A stretch of DNA of 64,000 bases from assembly GCF_036711975.1 (NCBI RefSeq), contig NC_091973.1, forward strand, positions 6,262,001 through 6,326,000, read 5' to 3'. Shown here piece after piece: positions 36,297 through 46,185 of this stretch (position 1 is the first letter of the stretch; each line of letters starts with the position of its first letter). Source of the DNA: Onthophagus taurus. Its lineage: Eukaryota; Arthropoda; Insecta; Coleoptera; Scarabaeidae. The position numbers and the translations under genes were made by a program. The notes beneath the pieces were generated by a model, which saw only the letters and a list, made by a program, of their open reading frames with translations, did no database searches and was not told the DNA's origin.

Positions 36297-37135
36297 ACTG
36301 TGTGTAAATAAAGTCTGTGTTAATACTAGAACTAACACTATCACTAGAATTAACACAAGACCTAGAACTAGAATCATTCGGGTTTAGCCGTCTTGAGAGA
36401 CGTGCGGCTAAACCCGAATGATTCTAGTTCTAGGTCTTGTGTTGGTTCTAGTGATAGTGTAAAACTAGAACTAACACAAGACCTAGAACTAGAATCATTC
36501 TGGTTTAGCCGTCTTGAGAGACGTGCGGCTAAACCCGAATGATTCTAGTTCTAAGTCTTGTGTTGGTTCTAGTGATAGTGTAAAACTAGAACTAACACAA
36601 GACCTAGAACTAGAATCATTCGGGTTTAGCCGTCTTGAGAGACGTGCGGCTAAACCCGAATGATTCTAGTTATAGGTCTTGTGTTAGTTCTAGGTCTTGT
36701 GTTAGTTCTAGTAATAGTGTTAGTGTAAAACTAGAACTAACACAAGACCTAGAACTAGAATCATTCAGGTTTAGCCGTCTTGAGAGACGTGCGGCTACAC
36801 CCGAATGATTCTAGTTCTAGCTCTTGTGTTAGTTCTAGTGATAGTGTTAGTGTAAAACTAGAACTAACACTATTACTAGACCTAGAACTAGAATCATTCG
36901 GGTTTAGCCGTCTTGAGAGACGTGCGGCCAAACCCGAATGATTCTAGTTCAAGGTCTTGTGTTAGTTCTAGTGATAGTGCTAGTATAAAACTAGAACTAA
37001 CACTATGCCTAGTACTAGAATCATTTGGGTTTAGCCGTCTTTAGAGACGTGCGGCTAAACCCAAATGATTCTAGTTCTAGGTATAGTGTTAGTTCTACAT
37101 AGTAACAGTGTTAATGTAAAACTAGAACTAACAGT
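36297..37135. repeat. Array of near-perfect hairpin repeats
   Basis: Six tandem units of ~118-155 bases, each built as ACTAGAATCATTCGGGTTTA-GCCG, loop TCTTGAGAGACGTG, CGGC-TAAACCCGAATGATTCTAGT, with outer arms of CTAGAACTAACAC type that extend pairing to about 40-50 bases per arm. Hairpin centres are near 36400, 36518, 36636, 36791, 36918 and 37047. A seventh copy in opposite orientation, with its loop reading CACGTCTCTCAAGA, lies at about 37425-37490. Arm pairing is maintained between units even where both arms change (for example CATTTGGGTT with AACCCAAATG near 37047). Confidence 0.93.
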
Positions 37136-37144
37136 AGACCTAGA

Positions 37145-37370
37145 ACTTGAAATATTCGAGTTAATATCGCGCATAACTCCTAAGTATTTAATTCCATTTT
37201 ATATTATGATCTATTCTCTATTTATGGCATAGTAGGATCTCTTATCATTCTTAGTGTGAAAATTTTAGCTTCGCATTTATTCGTATTTAATTCTATATTC
37301 CACCTGGACAGCCATTTACTAATTTGATTGAGTGAGTTCTGAACTTGTTTCTTATGCTTATACCTGTCGT
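37145..37370 (-). mobile_element. LINE fragment (RT thumb region)
   Basis: The minus strand reads VQNSLNQISKWLSRWNIELN followed by TNKCEAKIF, the conserved stretch between RT motif C and the YLGV box of Jockey-type LINEs. It sits between the sixth and seventh hairpins of the array, so it probably inserted there. Only ~75 codons remain. Confidence 0.7.
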
Positions 37371-37974
37371 TAGATAGACTGTGTGTCAATAGAGTCTGTG
37401 TTAATACTAGAACTAACACTAGACCTAGAACTAGAATCATTCCGATTTAGCCGCACGTCTCTCAAGACGGCTAAACCCGAATGATTCTAATTCTAGTACG
37501 TGTGTTAGTTCTAGCATTGATTATACTACTCCAGATTACTAACCATATGTATAATTAATCTTAATAGTCTTCCGTATCAGAGCATTATACGGTTGTAGGA
37601 TACATTATTCTGAAGCGATTTTTCTAATAAAATTTTTTCGAAATGAAGGAGTATGTTTGGTCACTTTACTATGGCATATTGACTTTTCAAAATTTGGAGG
37701 TACCATAACTTAATTTTTTTAAATGGCACCCCCCATATTTTATTACTTAGTCGTCTTCTGCGTCTCATTTTACATCTTTTATACTCCATATGTCCAAACA
37801 CACCTCTTCTGAATCAAATCAAACATTACTTCCTAAATGACATACTCCCAACTTTTATTATTATTATTATTGCTGCCGGGCTGAGGGGAGTAACAATTGT
37901 AACTTTAGCCCTCCAAAGGTTTAGGGCAAATGTAGGTCCTTGATGAACCTTAGTATTGCCGCAATTGCACAGTA

Positions 37975-38850
37975 TACAGGGTGTCTCAGCGAGACCGGTC
38001 ATTAAACGTTTCTGGCCAAAAATTATGTTCTCTTCGTCTAAAATATTTTCAGATTTCTAGCACTTCCGGTTAAGTGTTTGGGCAGGCGAGTTAAAGTTTA
38101 AAGTGATTTTTCGGTAAGATTTACACTTTTCCGCAAATTGTCGATTTTTAAGCGACTTGATGATTTTTGAATTATACCCAAGTAGTTACTTATCAACTAA
38201 TTTATCATTTAATTATTATAATTAATATTATGGGAGTATTCGAGTGTTTTGTTAAATTATTAATACAAAAATTAATTATTTTTTTATATTAATATACAGG
38301 ATGTCTCAGCGAGACCGTTTCAAGGTTTATAAATAACTTTACTTTTTGCAATTTGATTCGGCCGTTCTCGAGTTGTTCGAATTTTTCCAGAAAAATCTGC
38401 TCCAGCAGACATTTGTTCAAAAAATCATAAAACACTCGATTTTTGAGATATCAATTAGGATTCAGAACATGCTTAAGCAACATGGTGGAGTATGTTTGGT
38501 CACTTTAGTATGTTACTTTTCAAAATTCGAGTGTTTTGTTAAATTATTAATAAAAAATTAATTATTTTTATATTAATATACAGGATGTCTCAGTACGTTC
38601 TCTTCGTCTAATATATTTTCAGATTTCTAGCACTTCCGGTTAAGTGTTTGGGCAGGCGAGTTAAAGTTTAAAGTGATTTTTGGGTAAGATTTACACTAAA
38701 ATTGTCGATTTTTAAGCGACTTGATGATTTTTTAATTATACCCAAATAGTTACTTATCAAGTAATTTATCATTTAATTACTATAATTAATATTATAGGAG
38801 TGTTTTGTTAAATTATTAATAAAAAATGGATTATTTTTTCTAAATTAATT
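37975..38850. repeat. Repeats with TACAGGxTGTCTCAG ends, three partial units
   Basis: ATACAGGGTGTCTCAGCGAG (37975), ATACAGGATGTCTCAGCGAG (38296) and ATACAGGATGTCTCAGTA (38578) head similar ~280-320 base blocks that share TTTTCAGATTTCTAGCACTT and TTAAGCGACTTGATGATTTT. They look like interspersed non-autonomous elements inserted next to or into each other. A short open frame at 38346-38561 inside has no known domain. Confidence 0.75.
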
Positions 38851-39330
38851 TATTATATCCCTCTAGTGAATAATAGTAAAACTACTAAGTGTGTCTTATA
38901 ACCTGAATTATAGGTTATGATTTTTATTAACCCTCAAAAAAAATAAGTGACAAAAAGGTAAAATTATAATCTAATTAATCATCCCCTTGTATTATTGGCA
39001 ATCGGTTTGAAATGAATTAAAAAAAAAGACAATTGTCAGTATAGATTGTGATAAATTATCGAAAAATTGATCGAACGTTCTCATTGGATATCGGCTTTAG
39101 AATACACAGAGTTCGTCTCACTCCGACTTTAGCAATAAAACGGTAAAGAATCAATTTGAGTCACATAAAATTTACACGTAAAATAATATTGGTCGTGTTG
39201 TCAGCACTGGAGACTACAGTAGATTGTTACTTGGCCCGCTGATAATGACCATTTAGATAACGTTCTCGTTTTGTGATTTCGCATTTAATCAACATTTTTT
39301 TCAATTTATTATAGTTTTCATTAGGAAAAA
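38851..39330. other. SCAMP upstream region
   Basis: AT-rich 5' flank and leader of SCAMP. A TTGTCAGCACTGG stretch near 39199 could be an initiator region. There is no other gene. Confidence 0.4.
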
Positions 39331-42300
39331 ATGTCCGGCTTTGATGAAAACCCATTTGGTGAACCAACAACAGATAATCCTTTTGCTGTAAGTAATACAC
39401 ACATACCCATATCAACCCTTAAAATATTAAGTATTATAACCTACGACGTATAAACCCTTATCTATCTTTTGTCATTGTTTCGCCTTAATCTAGAATTAAT
39501 GTTATTTTGTATTCTTGACTTTGAATCTATTCTTACTCATAACTTGTATTTACTTATTTATATTTGTGTATATTTTAGGATCCATCTGTTCAACAAGTTG
39601 CTCGAAATGCAACAGCACAAATTCGAGTCGAAGATTACAGGCCATTTGACAATAATCAAAGTGCAGATCCTAGAACGTATAATCAACCAAACAACGAACC
39701 TGCCATAATGCAACCTACACAAGATCCACCCATGTATACCAGAAGTGGACAACAGGCTCAAGTTAGACCTGTTTTAGATACAGCTGAATTACAAGTAAAT
39801 ATTAAAACGGTCTTTATTTTATATAATTTGTATTACAATCATTTTTGTAGAGAAAACAAGAAGAATTAGAGAGAAAAGAAGAAGAATTGGTCCGTCGAGA
39901 AGAAGAAATGCGTCAAAGCGTTTATAACGTTAGACGCAATAATTGGCCACCATTGCCTGAACAATGTTGTTTCCAACCTTGTTTTTATCAGGATATACAA
40001 GTTGACATCCCTATGGAGTTCCAAAAAATCGTTAGGAACTTATATTATATGTGGATTTGTAAGTTTTTGACATTTTATACATAATTTTTTAATAATTTTC
40101 TTTTATTTAGTTCACGGAATTCTGCTAATAGTGAATGTAATAGGTGGAATAATTGTAACCGACCCTACAATAATAGGTTTAGGGATCTTGTATGTAATCT
40201 TATTTACCCCTTTTTCGTACTTATGCTGGTTTAGGCCCGCGTATAAAGCGTTCCGTTCCGACTCCTCTTTCAATTTTATGGTTTTCTTTTTCGTCTTTTT
40301 CTTTCAATTTATGGTTACCGTCATTCAAGCAATTGGAATTCCAGATTCGGGAACTTTGTAAGTTATAATAATAATATACAGGATGATTCACATGCAGAGG
40401 ACAATAAATTAAGATGATTTAACCCAACTTACCTCTATACTAAGTTGTACCCCTCTCTTAAATTTTTAAAACATTGAATAAATTTGATATACATTATGAG
40501 TGTACCAAGGGTATTAATTGATTAATTAATTAATTGGTATTAAGGGTGATGGTCCCAGAAATTTGATACACTTTTTTAACCTTTTGGTGGATTTAATACA
40601 TTATTACCTCATTTCATGTAGAATTTAATTCTAAAACTTTTATTACTCTTATTATTTTTTAAAAAACTTTGTCGTTTTCATAAAAAACTCAAATAACTAA
40701 AGAGATGTATTTGGCTATGAAATTGTACTTTAAACTTTATATACAGGCTGTATCTGAATGACTGCAACAAACTTCAAGGGGTGATTCTTTAGTGAATTTT
40801 AAGGGTACTTTGATATATGATCCATGGGCGACTTCGGCCCCCCTAAGGAGCTACACCCCTCCAAAAATAGCGGAAAATCTTGATTTAATTTCTTTTTCTC
40901 AAAAACCATAACCGCTAGGAAAATGAAATTTGGGGAATATGTTTAACTCATAATAGGGCACGTTTTGGCCCTATTTGTACTTTCAATCTACCCTTCTAAA
41001 CTACTAAACGTAACCACCCCCGTTCAATTTATGCCTAGATTTTTTTTATGAAGATGATAAATACATTGGAAAAATTTCAGTTAGATAGATAAAACTATTC
41101 TAAAACTTTTTTGTCTCTCTGATGTTCTTCTAAAAATTAATAATTTCTGAGAAAAAAAATAATTAAGCAAACATTAACTGTTAAGCTGTAGGGTTAATCG
41201 AAAGTTGGAATGAATTTTTAATGAAAAAATCTTAGTAGGCTTTGCAATCTTTGTCAGAAATATTTTTGACGTTTAAATGTCAGTGGTTTTCGTACGATTA
41301 TTATTGTTTTATTTAACATTTTGAAACGTCGAGTGAACGAGCGTAAATGCGATAGAACTTTATTTAAAAATTAATTTGAAAAACAATAATAATAATAAGA
41401 AAAACGCTGACATTTAAACGTCAAATATATTTCTGACAAAGATTGCAAAGCCTACTAAGATTTTTTCAAAAAATACACTCCAACTTTTGATCGACAACCC
41501 CGTTGTTTAACGTGCAGTGTTTGCTTTATTATTTTTTTTCTCAAAAATTAGTCGTTTTTGGAAAAATTTTAAAGAGACAAAAAAGTTTTAGGATACTTCC
41601 ATCTACCTAGATAAAATTTTTTTAATGTATTTATCATCTGCATAAAAAAAATATTAGCAAAAATGTAAAGGGGGTGGTTACGTTTAGTAGTTTAGAAGGG
41701 TAGGTTGAAAGTACAAATAGGGTCAAAACATGCCCTATTATGAGTTAAACATATTCTCCAAATTTCATTTTCCTGGCGTTTATGGTTTTTGAGAAAAAAA
41801 AATTAAACCAAAATTTTCCGCCATTTTTGGATTTTTGGGGTGTAGCTCCTTAGGAGAGCCGAAGTCGCCCATGGTTCATATATCAAAGTACTCTTAAAAT
41901 TCACTAAAGAATCACCCCATGAAGTTTGTTGCAGTCATTCAGATACACCCTGTATAATACCCTTGGTACATTTATAATGGTTTTTCCAAGTCGGCCGCCC
42001 CAGAGATTATTTCTCTTAACCTGCTTAACCTACAACATTTAGGGCGGCCGACGTATTCGAAGTCGGCTGAGATTATTAAAACTATTGTTGACAATATCAC
42101 TTATAATACTTAGGGCGGCCGACGTCTTGGAAATCGGCCGAGATTTTTAAAATAAAAAATAATGTTTGGCTCCCCACGACTGCCCAAGCATTGTACGTGA
42201 TATAAGTAATAATCTCGGCCGACTTCAAAGACGTCGGCCGCCCGAAGTATTATAAGTGATATTTGAGATTATTAAAATAAGAAATTATTTATGGCCACGA

Positions 42301-44650
42301 CTGCCCAAGTATTGTTATGACATAAGAAATAATCTCTAAAGTAATGGGACGGTATTTGAGGAACGGTATTTTTGAGGAGCGTACTGCTTCCACGCGATTT
42401 TAAAATACCTGTTACACAACGTTACTAATATACTTACATATTTTTTATAGTTATAGTTCGGTATTTGGGGAACGATATATGGGAACATTATTCTAATGGA
42501 ACGTACCATTCTGGCGCGATTTCTAAAATACCCGATTCTGGGGTACGGAATATATAATTTTTTCTAACTTGCTACGAAACCAGCTATGTTTTTGCTCAAG
42601 GTCGCGGTATTTTGGAACGGTATTTTTGTGTAGCGACCGTTCCTGGAGCGCGACACAGTTATGAGCGGTATTCCCATCACTACTTATAACACTTAGAGCG
42701 GCCAACTTCGAAGACTTCGGCCGCCCTAAGTGTTGTAGGTTAAGCAGGTTAAGAGAAATAATCCCAACGTTGGTTGAACCAAATTTCTCAGAAAACTACT
42801 ACGTCAGATTCTTGGAATCTATAACATCGGACACTCCGAAAGTCATTGGTGGCGGCATAGCAAGTGCCTGTTTATACTCGCAATGAGCGTTTATTTATCG
42901 TGAATGGTTTAAAGGTACGCCACTGCTTGTAAATATTAGGCCGAGATTTTGAAAATAAGAAATTATTTATGGTCCAACCCAACCCAAGTATCACCTACAA
43001 CACTTAGGGCGGCCGACGTCTTCGAAGTCGGCCGGGATTTTTAAAATAATAAATTATGGTCCAACCCAACCCAAGTATCACCTACAATACTTAGGGCGGC
43101 CGACGTCTTCGAAGTCGGCCGAGATTTTTAAAATAAGAAATTATTAATGGTCCAACCCAACCCAAGTATTACCTGCAACACTTAGGGTGGCCGACGTCTT
43201 CGAAGTCGGCCGAAATTTTTAAAATAAAAAATTATTTATAACCCAATCCAACCCAAGTATCACCTACAACACTTAGGGCGGCCGACGTCTTCGAAGTCGG
43301 CCAAGATTTTTAAAATAAGAAATTATTTATGGCACCCCACGACCGCCCCAAGCATTGTTATAATATAAAAAATAATCTCGGCCGATTTCGAAGACATCGG
43401 CCGCCCTAAGTACCCTGAACGATACTTTGGGCTTTGGCGTAGGGCGGCCGACATCTTCAAAGTCGGTTTAAGGTCTTTGCCCACTACACCGTTCCATACT
43501 AGGACCGTAACAGGAATGTGTCAAGCACGTAAAAAAACGTTCCGAACACTACTATGCCCACTGCAACTGCGTTCTATTCTCGTATGAAACGCGTATTATG
43601 CCCGTATGCAACGCGTATTATGCCCGTGTATGCAAACTGTAGATGCCCCGTTCGGATCCCGTTTAGTGCAGCACCAGATCTATTAGTTGTTGTAGGTTTT
43701 TGCTGTTGCGCATACCTGCGGATTATCTATCAGACAATTGGCAATGATTGCCATTATATTGGACGAGGAAGAAGAAGTAACGCAAAAACAGCGACACGGT
43801 ACTGGATTCACGATGCTCTAAAAGAACGAAAAGCTGAGGACATTATTTAGACACTTAATTGATGATTAAGAAAAATTTTTCAGTACTTTCAAATGTCATC
43901 ATTTCAAATTTTCTTCCAGGCTCTCTCTTTCCTTTGAGTATCCATATATTTTGGATGTTGAAGGTTCACACCTGCTGCAGTGTTCTAACGCGAAAGGAAT
44001 AGTAAAACAGATATTTAATTAATCATTGCGTCTAACACATATGATCTCACTTGCTTTTTAAAATACGCCAGATAATAGAATATTAAGTATTTATCAATTG
44101 TGTATTCAATCAGTGTTACGAAAATATTGAATGTTTTAAAAATTTAAGACCCAACTTTGCAGGTTTATAACTCCTCAGGGATACAACTTGATATAAAGAC
44201 AATTAAATCATCTTAATTTATTGTCCTCTACATGTCCCTGCTCTGTGTTGGTTTTTATGTGAATCACCCTGTATAAAGATAATTTAATGTTTTTTTTCCA
44301 AGGGGATTTATCGTTGCTATGAAACAATTCGGTAATGGTGGAGCCTCTGGAATTGTTATTGGTATAATTGGGTTGTTAATAGCAATAGGGTTCTTATGTG
44401 CGGCTTTGGCTGATTTCTTTTTAATAACCAAGGTAATATTTTTTTGGAGATTTGAATCGAGGTGATTAATTGAGATTAATTTTAGATTCATCGTATGTAT
44501 CGCAGTACCGGGGCCAGTTTCGCTAAAGCCCAACAGGAATTTACCACCGAATTCTTTAGGAATCAACACGTTAGAAACGCTGCTTCGAATATGGCAGCGG
44601 CCGCCGTTCAATCGCAATTTTCCAACAACCAAAACACTAACCGTTACTAA
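39331..44650 (+). CDS. Scamp: Secretory carrier-associated membrane protein (SCAMP)
   Basis: SCAMPs are four-helix membrane proteins of recycling post-Golgi and endosomal vesicles. Exons: 39331-39387, 39579-39794, 39851-40058, 40111-40357, 44303-44432 and 44486-44650; phases match throughout, giving 340 residues (human SCAMP1, 338). Two NPF motifs near the N-terminus (ENPFGEP, DNPFA) would bind EH-domain proteins. A charged coiled coil follows ([20 protein letters not shown]). The core has [19 protein letters not shown] and [18 protein letters not shown]. Four membrane segments lie between about residues 140 and 280, with the conserved [18 protein letters not shown] loop between the second and third. 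Intron 4 is 3.9 kb and filled by a transposon; all other introns are shorter than 200 bases. Confidence 0.95.
40740..41957. repeat. ~1.2 kb near-palindrome (fold-back element) in SCAMP intron 4
   Basis: The left arm starts TATACAGGCTGTATCTGAAT and the right arm ends ATTCAGATACACCCTGTATA. Pairing continues inward: CTTCAAGGGGTGATTCTTTA with TAAAGAATCACCCCATGAAG, GGCGACTTCGGC with GCCGAAGTCGCC, and near the centre CTTAGTAGGCTTTGCAATCT (41232) with AGATTGCAAAGCCTACTAAG (41441). Arms are ~600 bases with only scattered mismatches, and the centre is near 41346. Transcribed as part of the SCAMP pre-mRNA, it could fold into a very long hairpin. Confidence 0.93.
41990..43470. repeat. GC-rich palindromic repeat field (about 10 copies)
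   Basis: The core GGCGGCCGACGTCTTCGAAG followed by TCGGCCGAGAT is itself a palindrome and recurs in both orientations, near 42046, 42112, 42225, 42700, 43010, 43095, 43185, 43280, 43385 and 43445. Direct copies at 42990-43330 have a unit of ~85-95 bases that includes TGGTCCAACCCAACCCAAGT. A longer inverted pair, TTCTCTTAACCTGCTTAACC (42018) and GGTTAAGCAGGTTAAGAGAA (42737), encloses part of the field. The same AATCTCGGCCGACTT motif ends the element in peroxidase intron 4. Confidence 0.88.
43690..43990 (+). mobile_element. PIF/Harbinger-like transposase N-terminal remnant
   Basis: The plus strand reads [20 protein letters not shown] (about 43768-43827), like the RRYWVHPxxxxR segment near the start of Harbinger transposases. 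In a further frame beyond a stop comes [12 protein letters not shown], like EKFFxYFRMSxxxF. No DDE residues were found. The upstream part of the 98-codon open frame (from 43554) is low-complexity and probably not coding. Confidence 0.55.
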
Positions 44651-46185
44651 TCGACTTATCACACCCACAGTATTTTTCATTTTTTATTATTTCTTTAAAT
44701 AGTTCTGTTTTTGAGACCACTATTATGCACACGACTTTTAAAACGTAATCAGAGAAGTTATTTCAAAAAGTTTTAAATTATTTTAACACATATGTATGTG
44801 TATATAGAAGCGTACCAAAACAAATAAATATATTGAACCCAGACAAGAAAAAAAACAGTGAGTATTTGAGATTTGTTGACGACTTAAGTCGGATTAATTT
44901 ATTTTAACGCAGGGCTGTGGTTTTTTTAACTTGTCGGTGAGAAACGAAACCCCACATAATTAAAAAAAAACGTTTTCCCACTTGTATATACATATGTGTA
45001 TGTGTATATATTATTTTTTGTTTTTGGGTTTATTTAATTATTAACCAATTTTACGTTGTGCGCGGGTTCATATTTAAGATATGTCCGTTTATCAAAGACT
45101 AATTATATTTTTTAATGCAAAATTTGTTTCTCAACGGCCTCTAAAAAGTGGCGAAACAAATTTTTGTGTATGTATGTAATTCTTGAAGTATATAAAAAAA
45201 TATAGTTATAAGTTATTTCATAATTATGAGTACTACTATTAGTAATATGAAAATTGTTCTATTATTCGCTGTTGTTTTTTTTTGTAATTACTTAAAAATC
45301 AGTAAATAAACTTGATAAACTAACAATATTTTTAGATTCTTATTAATATAGAGTCCAAAGTTGTTACACTTTCTACAAAGATCATAAGAAATATAGCGAT
45401 TCAGGACAAATAGATCCTTCCAACTTATTATTTATTGAAGTATGCCTATTAAAACGTAGATGGGATGTATTTTTAGTCATTTAAGTTAAATAATGGAATT
45501 TTCCAAGTTCAACTGACGTTAGCTTGACGCTTGAATTCTCTAAAAAAAGATTGAGATAAGAAAAAAATTGTTTTTGTACATTTTTTTATTCGCACTGACC
45601 TAAGATGTTATTTGTAAATAGATTCAAGGTCGTTATGATACAAAGACTTAGCATGATGCAATGGAAATGTGAATTGCAGATCAAAAAGAGATTGTATTAA
45701 TACATTTCTTTGGAGTTGAGAGATAACGGGTTATAAAAAAACATGTTTTGTACAGAAATAGCTTTTATTAGCTTAAAAACCCACAGTAATACATAATAAC
45801 ATAGAAATAGACGCGGATAATAACATTTAAAATGTATAAAATAGTTTATTTTAAGGCACAACAACTTTAGAAAATTTTTCTACACGCTACATTACTTTCA
45901 TTTCCCCATTTTTTATCACACGTTAATGTTAATAAACAAAATAAAGGTTAATAAAGAAAGAAAACAATCCCAAACCATATATAAAAAATAACATCATAAA
46001 ACGTTTAAAACTAAAGTTAAAATTAATAATAAAGTTAATAAAGATATAATCATTAAAACGTCAGCACGTTTAACAAATTATAAATGATATGATTAATTCT
46101 TGTGGAGTCAGCGACCCAAAAAAAAAACTTATTGATAAAATTAATAAAAGCAGATCTTAAAACGCAAAAATGGCTTTAATACAAG
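44651..46185. other. Convergent 3' UTRs of SCAMP and LIPT1
   Basis: SCAMP 3' UTR follows the stop; an AATAAATATA signal is at about 44822. The right part (about 45750-46185) is probably the LIPT1 3' UTR. AT-rich, with TATATA and short ATGTGTATGT runs near 44785 and 44990. No gene is seen. Confidence 0.5.

Larger units (their letters stand above)
40374..44277. mobile_element. 3.9 kb transposon with inverted ends filling SCAMP intron 4
   Basis: The left end reads TATACAGGATGATTCACATG then AGAGGACAATAAATTAAGAT (40375-40425). The right end reads ATCTTAATTTATTGTCCTCT ... GTGAATCACCCTGTATA (44210-44275), the inverse with an extra ~25 bases. The terminal inverted repeats are therefore ~45 bases with one gap. 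Inside lie a ~1.2 kb near-palindrome, a field of GC-rich palindromic repeats and a PIF/Harbinger-like remnant, so it is a composite. It probably inserted as one unit into a short intron, then gathered other elements. Confidence 0.75.

Noticed and set aside
36380-36660. GGGTTTAG words like a plant-type telomere repeat
   Set aside because: Not in tandem; each occurs once per arm as part of a stem.
36297-37135. Regular short repeats that could suggest a CRISPR array
   Set aside because: Units are hairpins with repeated rather than unique spacers, in a eukaryotic setting with no cas genes.
39558-39761. 67-codon minus-strand open frame
   Set aside because: Lies antisense to SCAMP exon 2; a shadow of the real coding frame.
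43554-43767. N-terminal half of a 98-codon open frame in the SCAMP intron
   Set aside because: Low-complexity Cys/Arg-rich translation of repeat sequence; only the last ~30 codons resemble a transposase.
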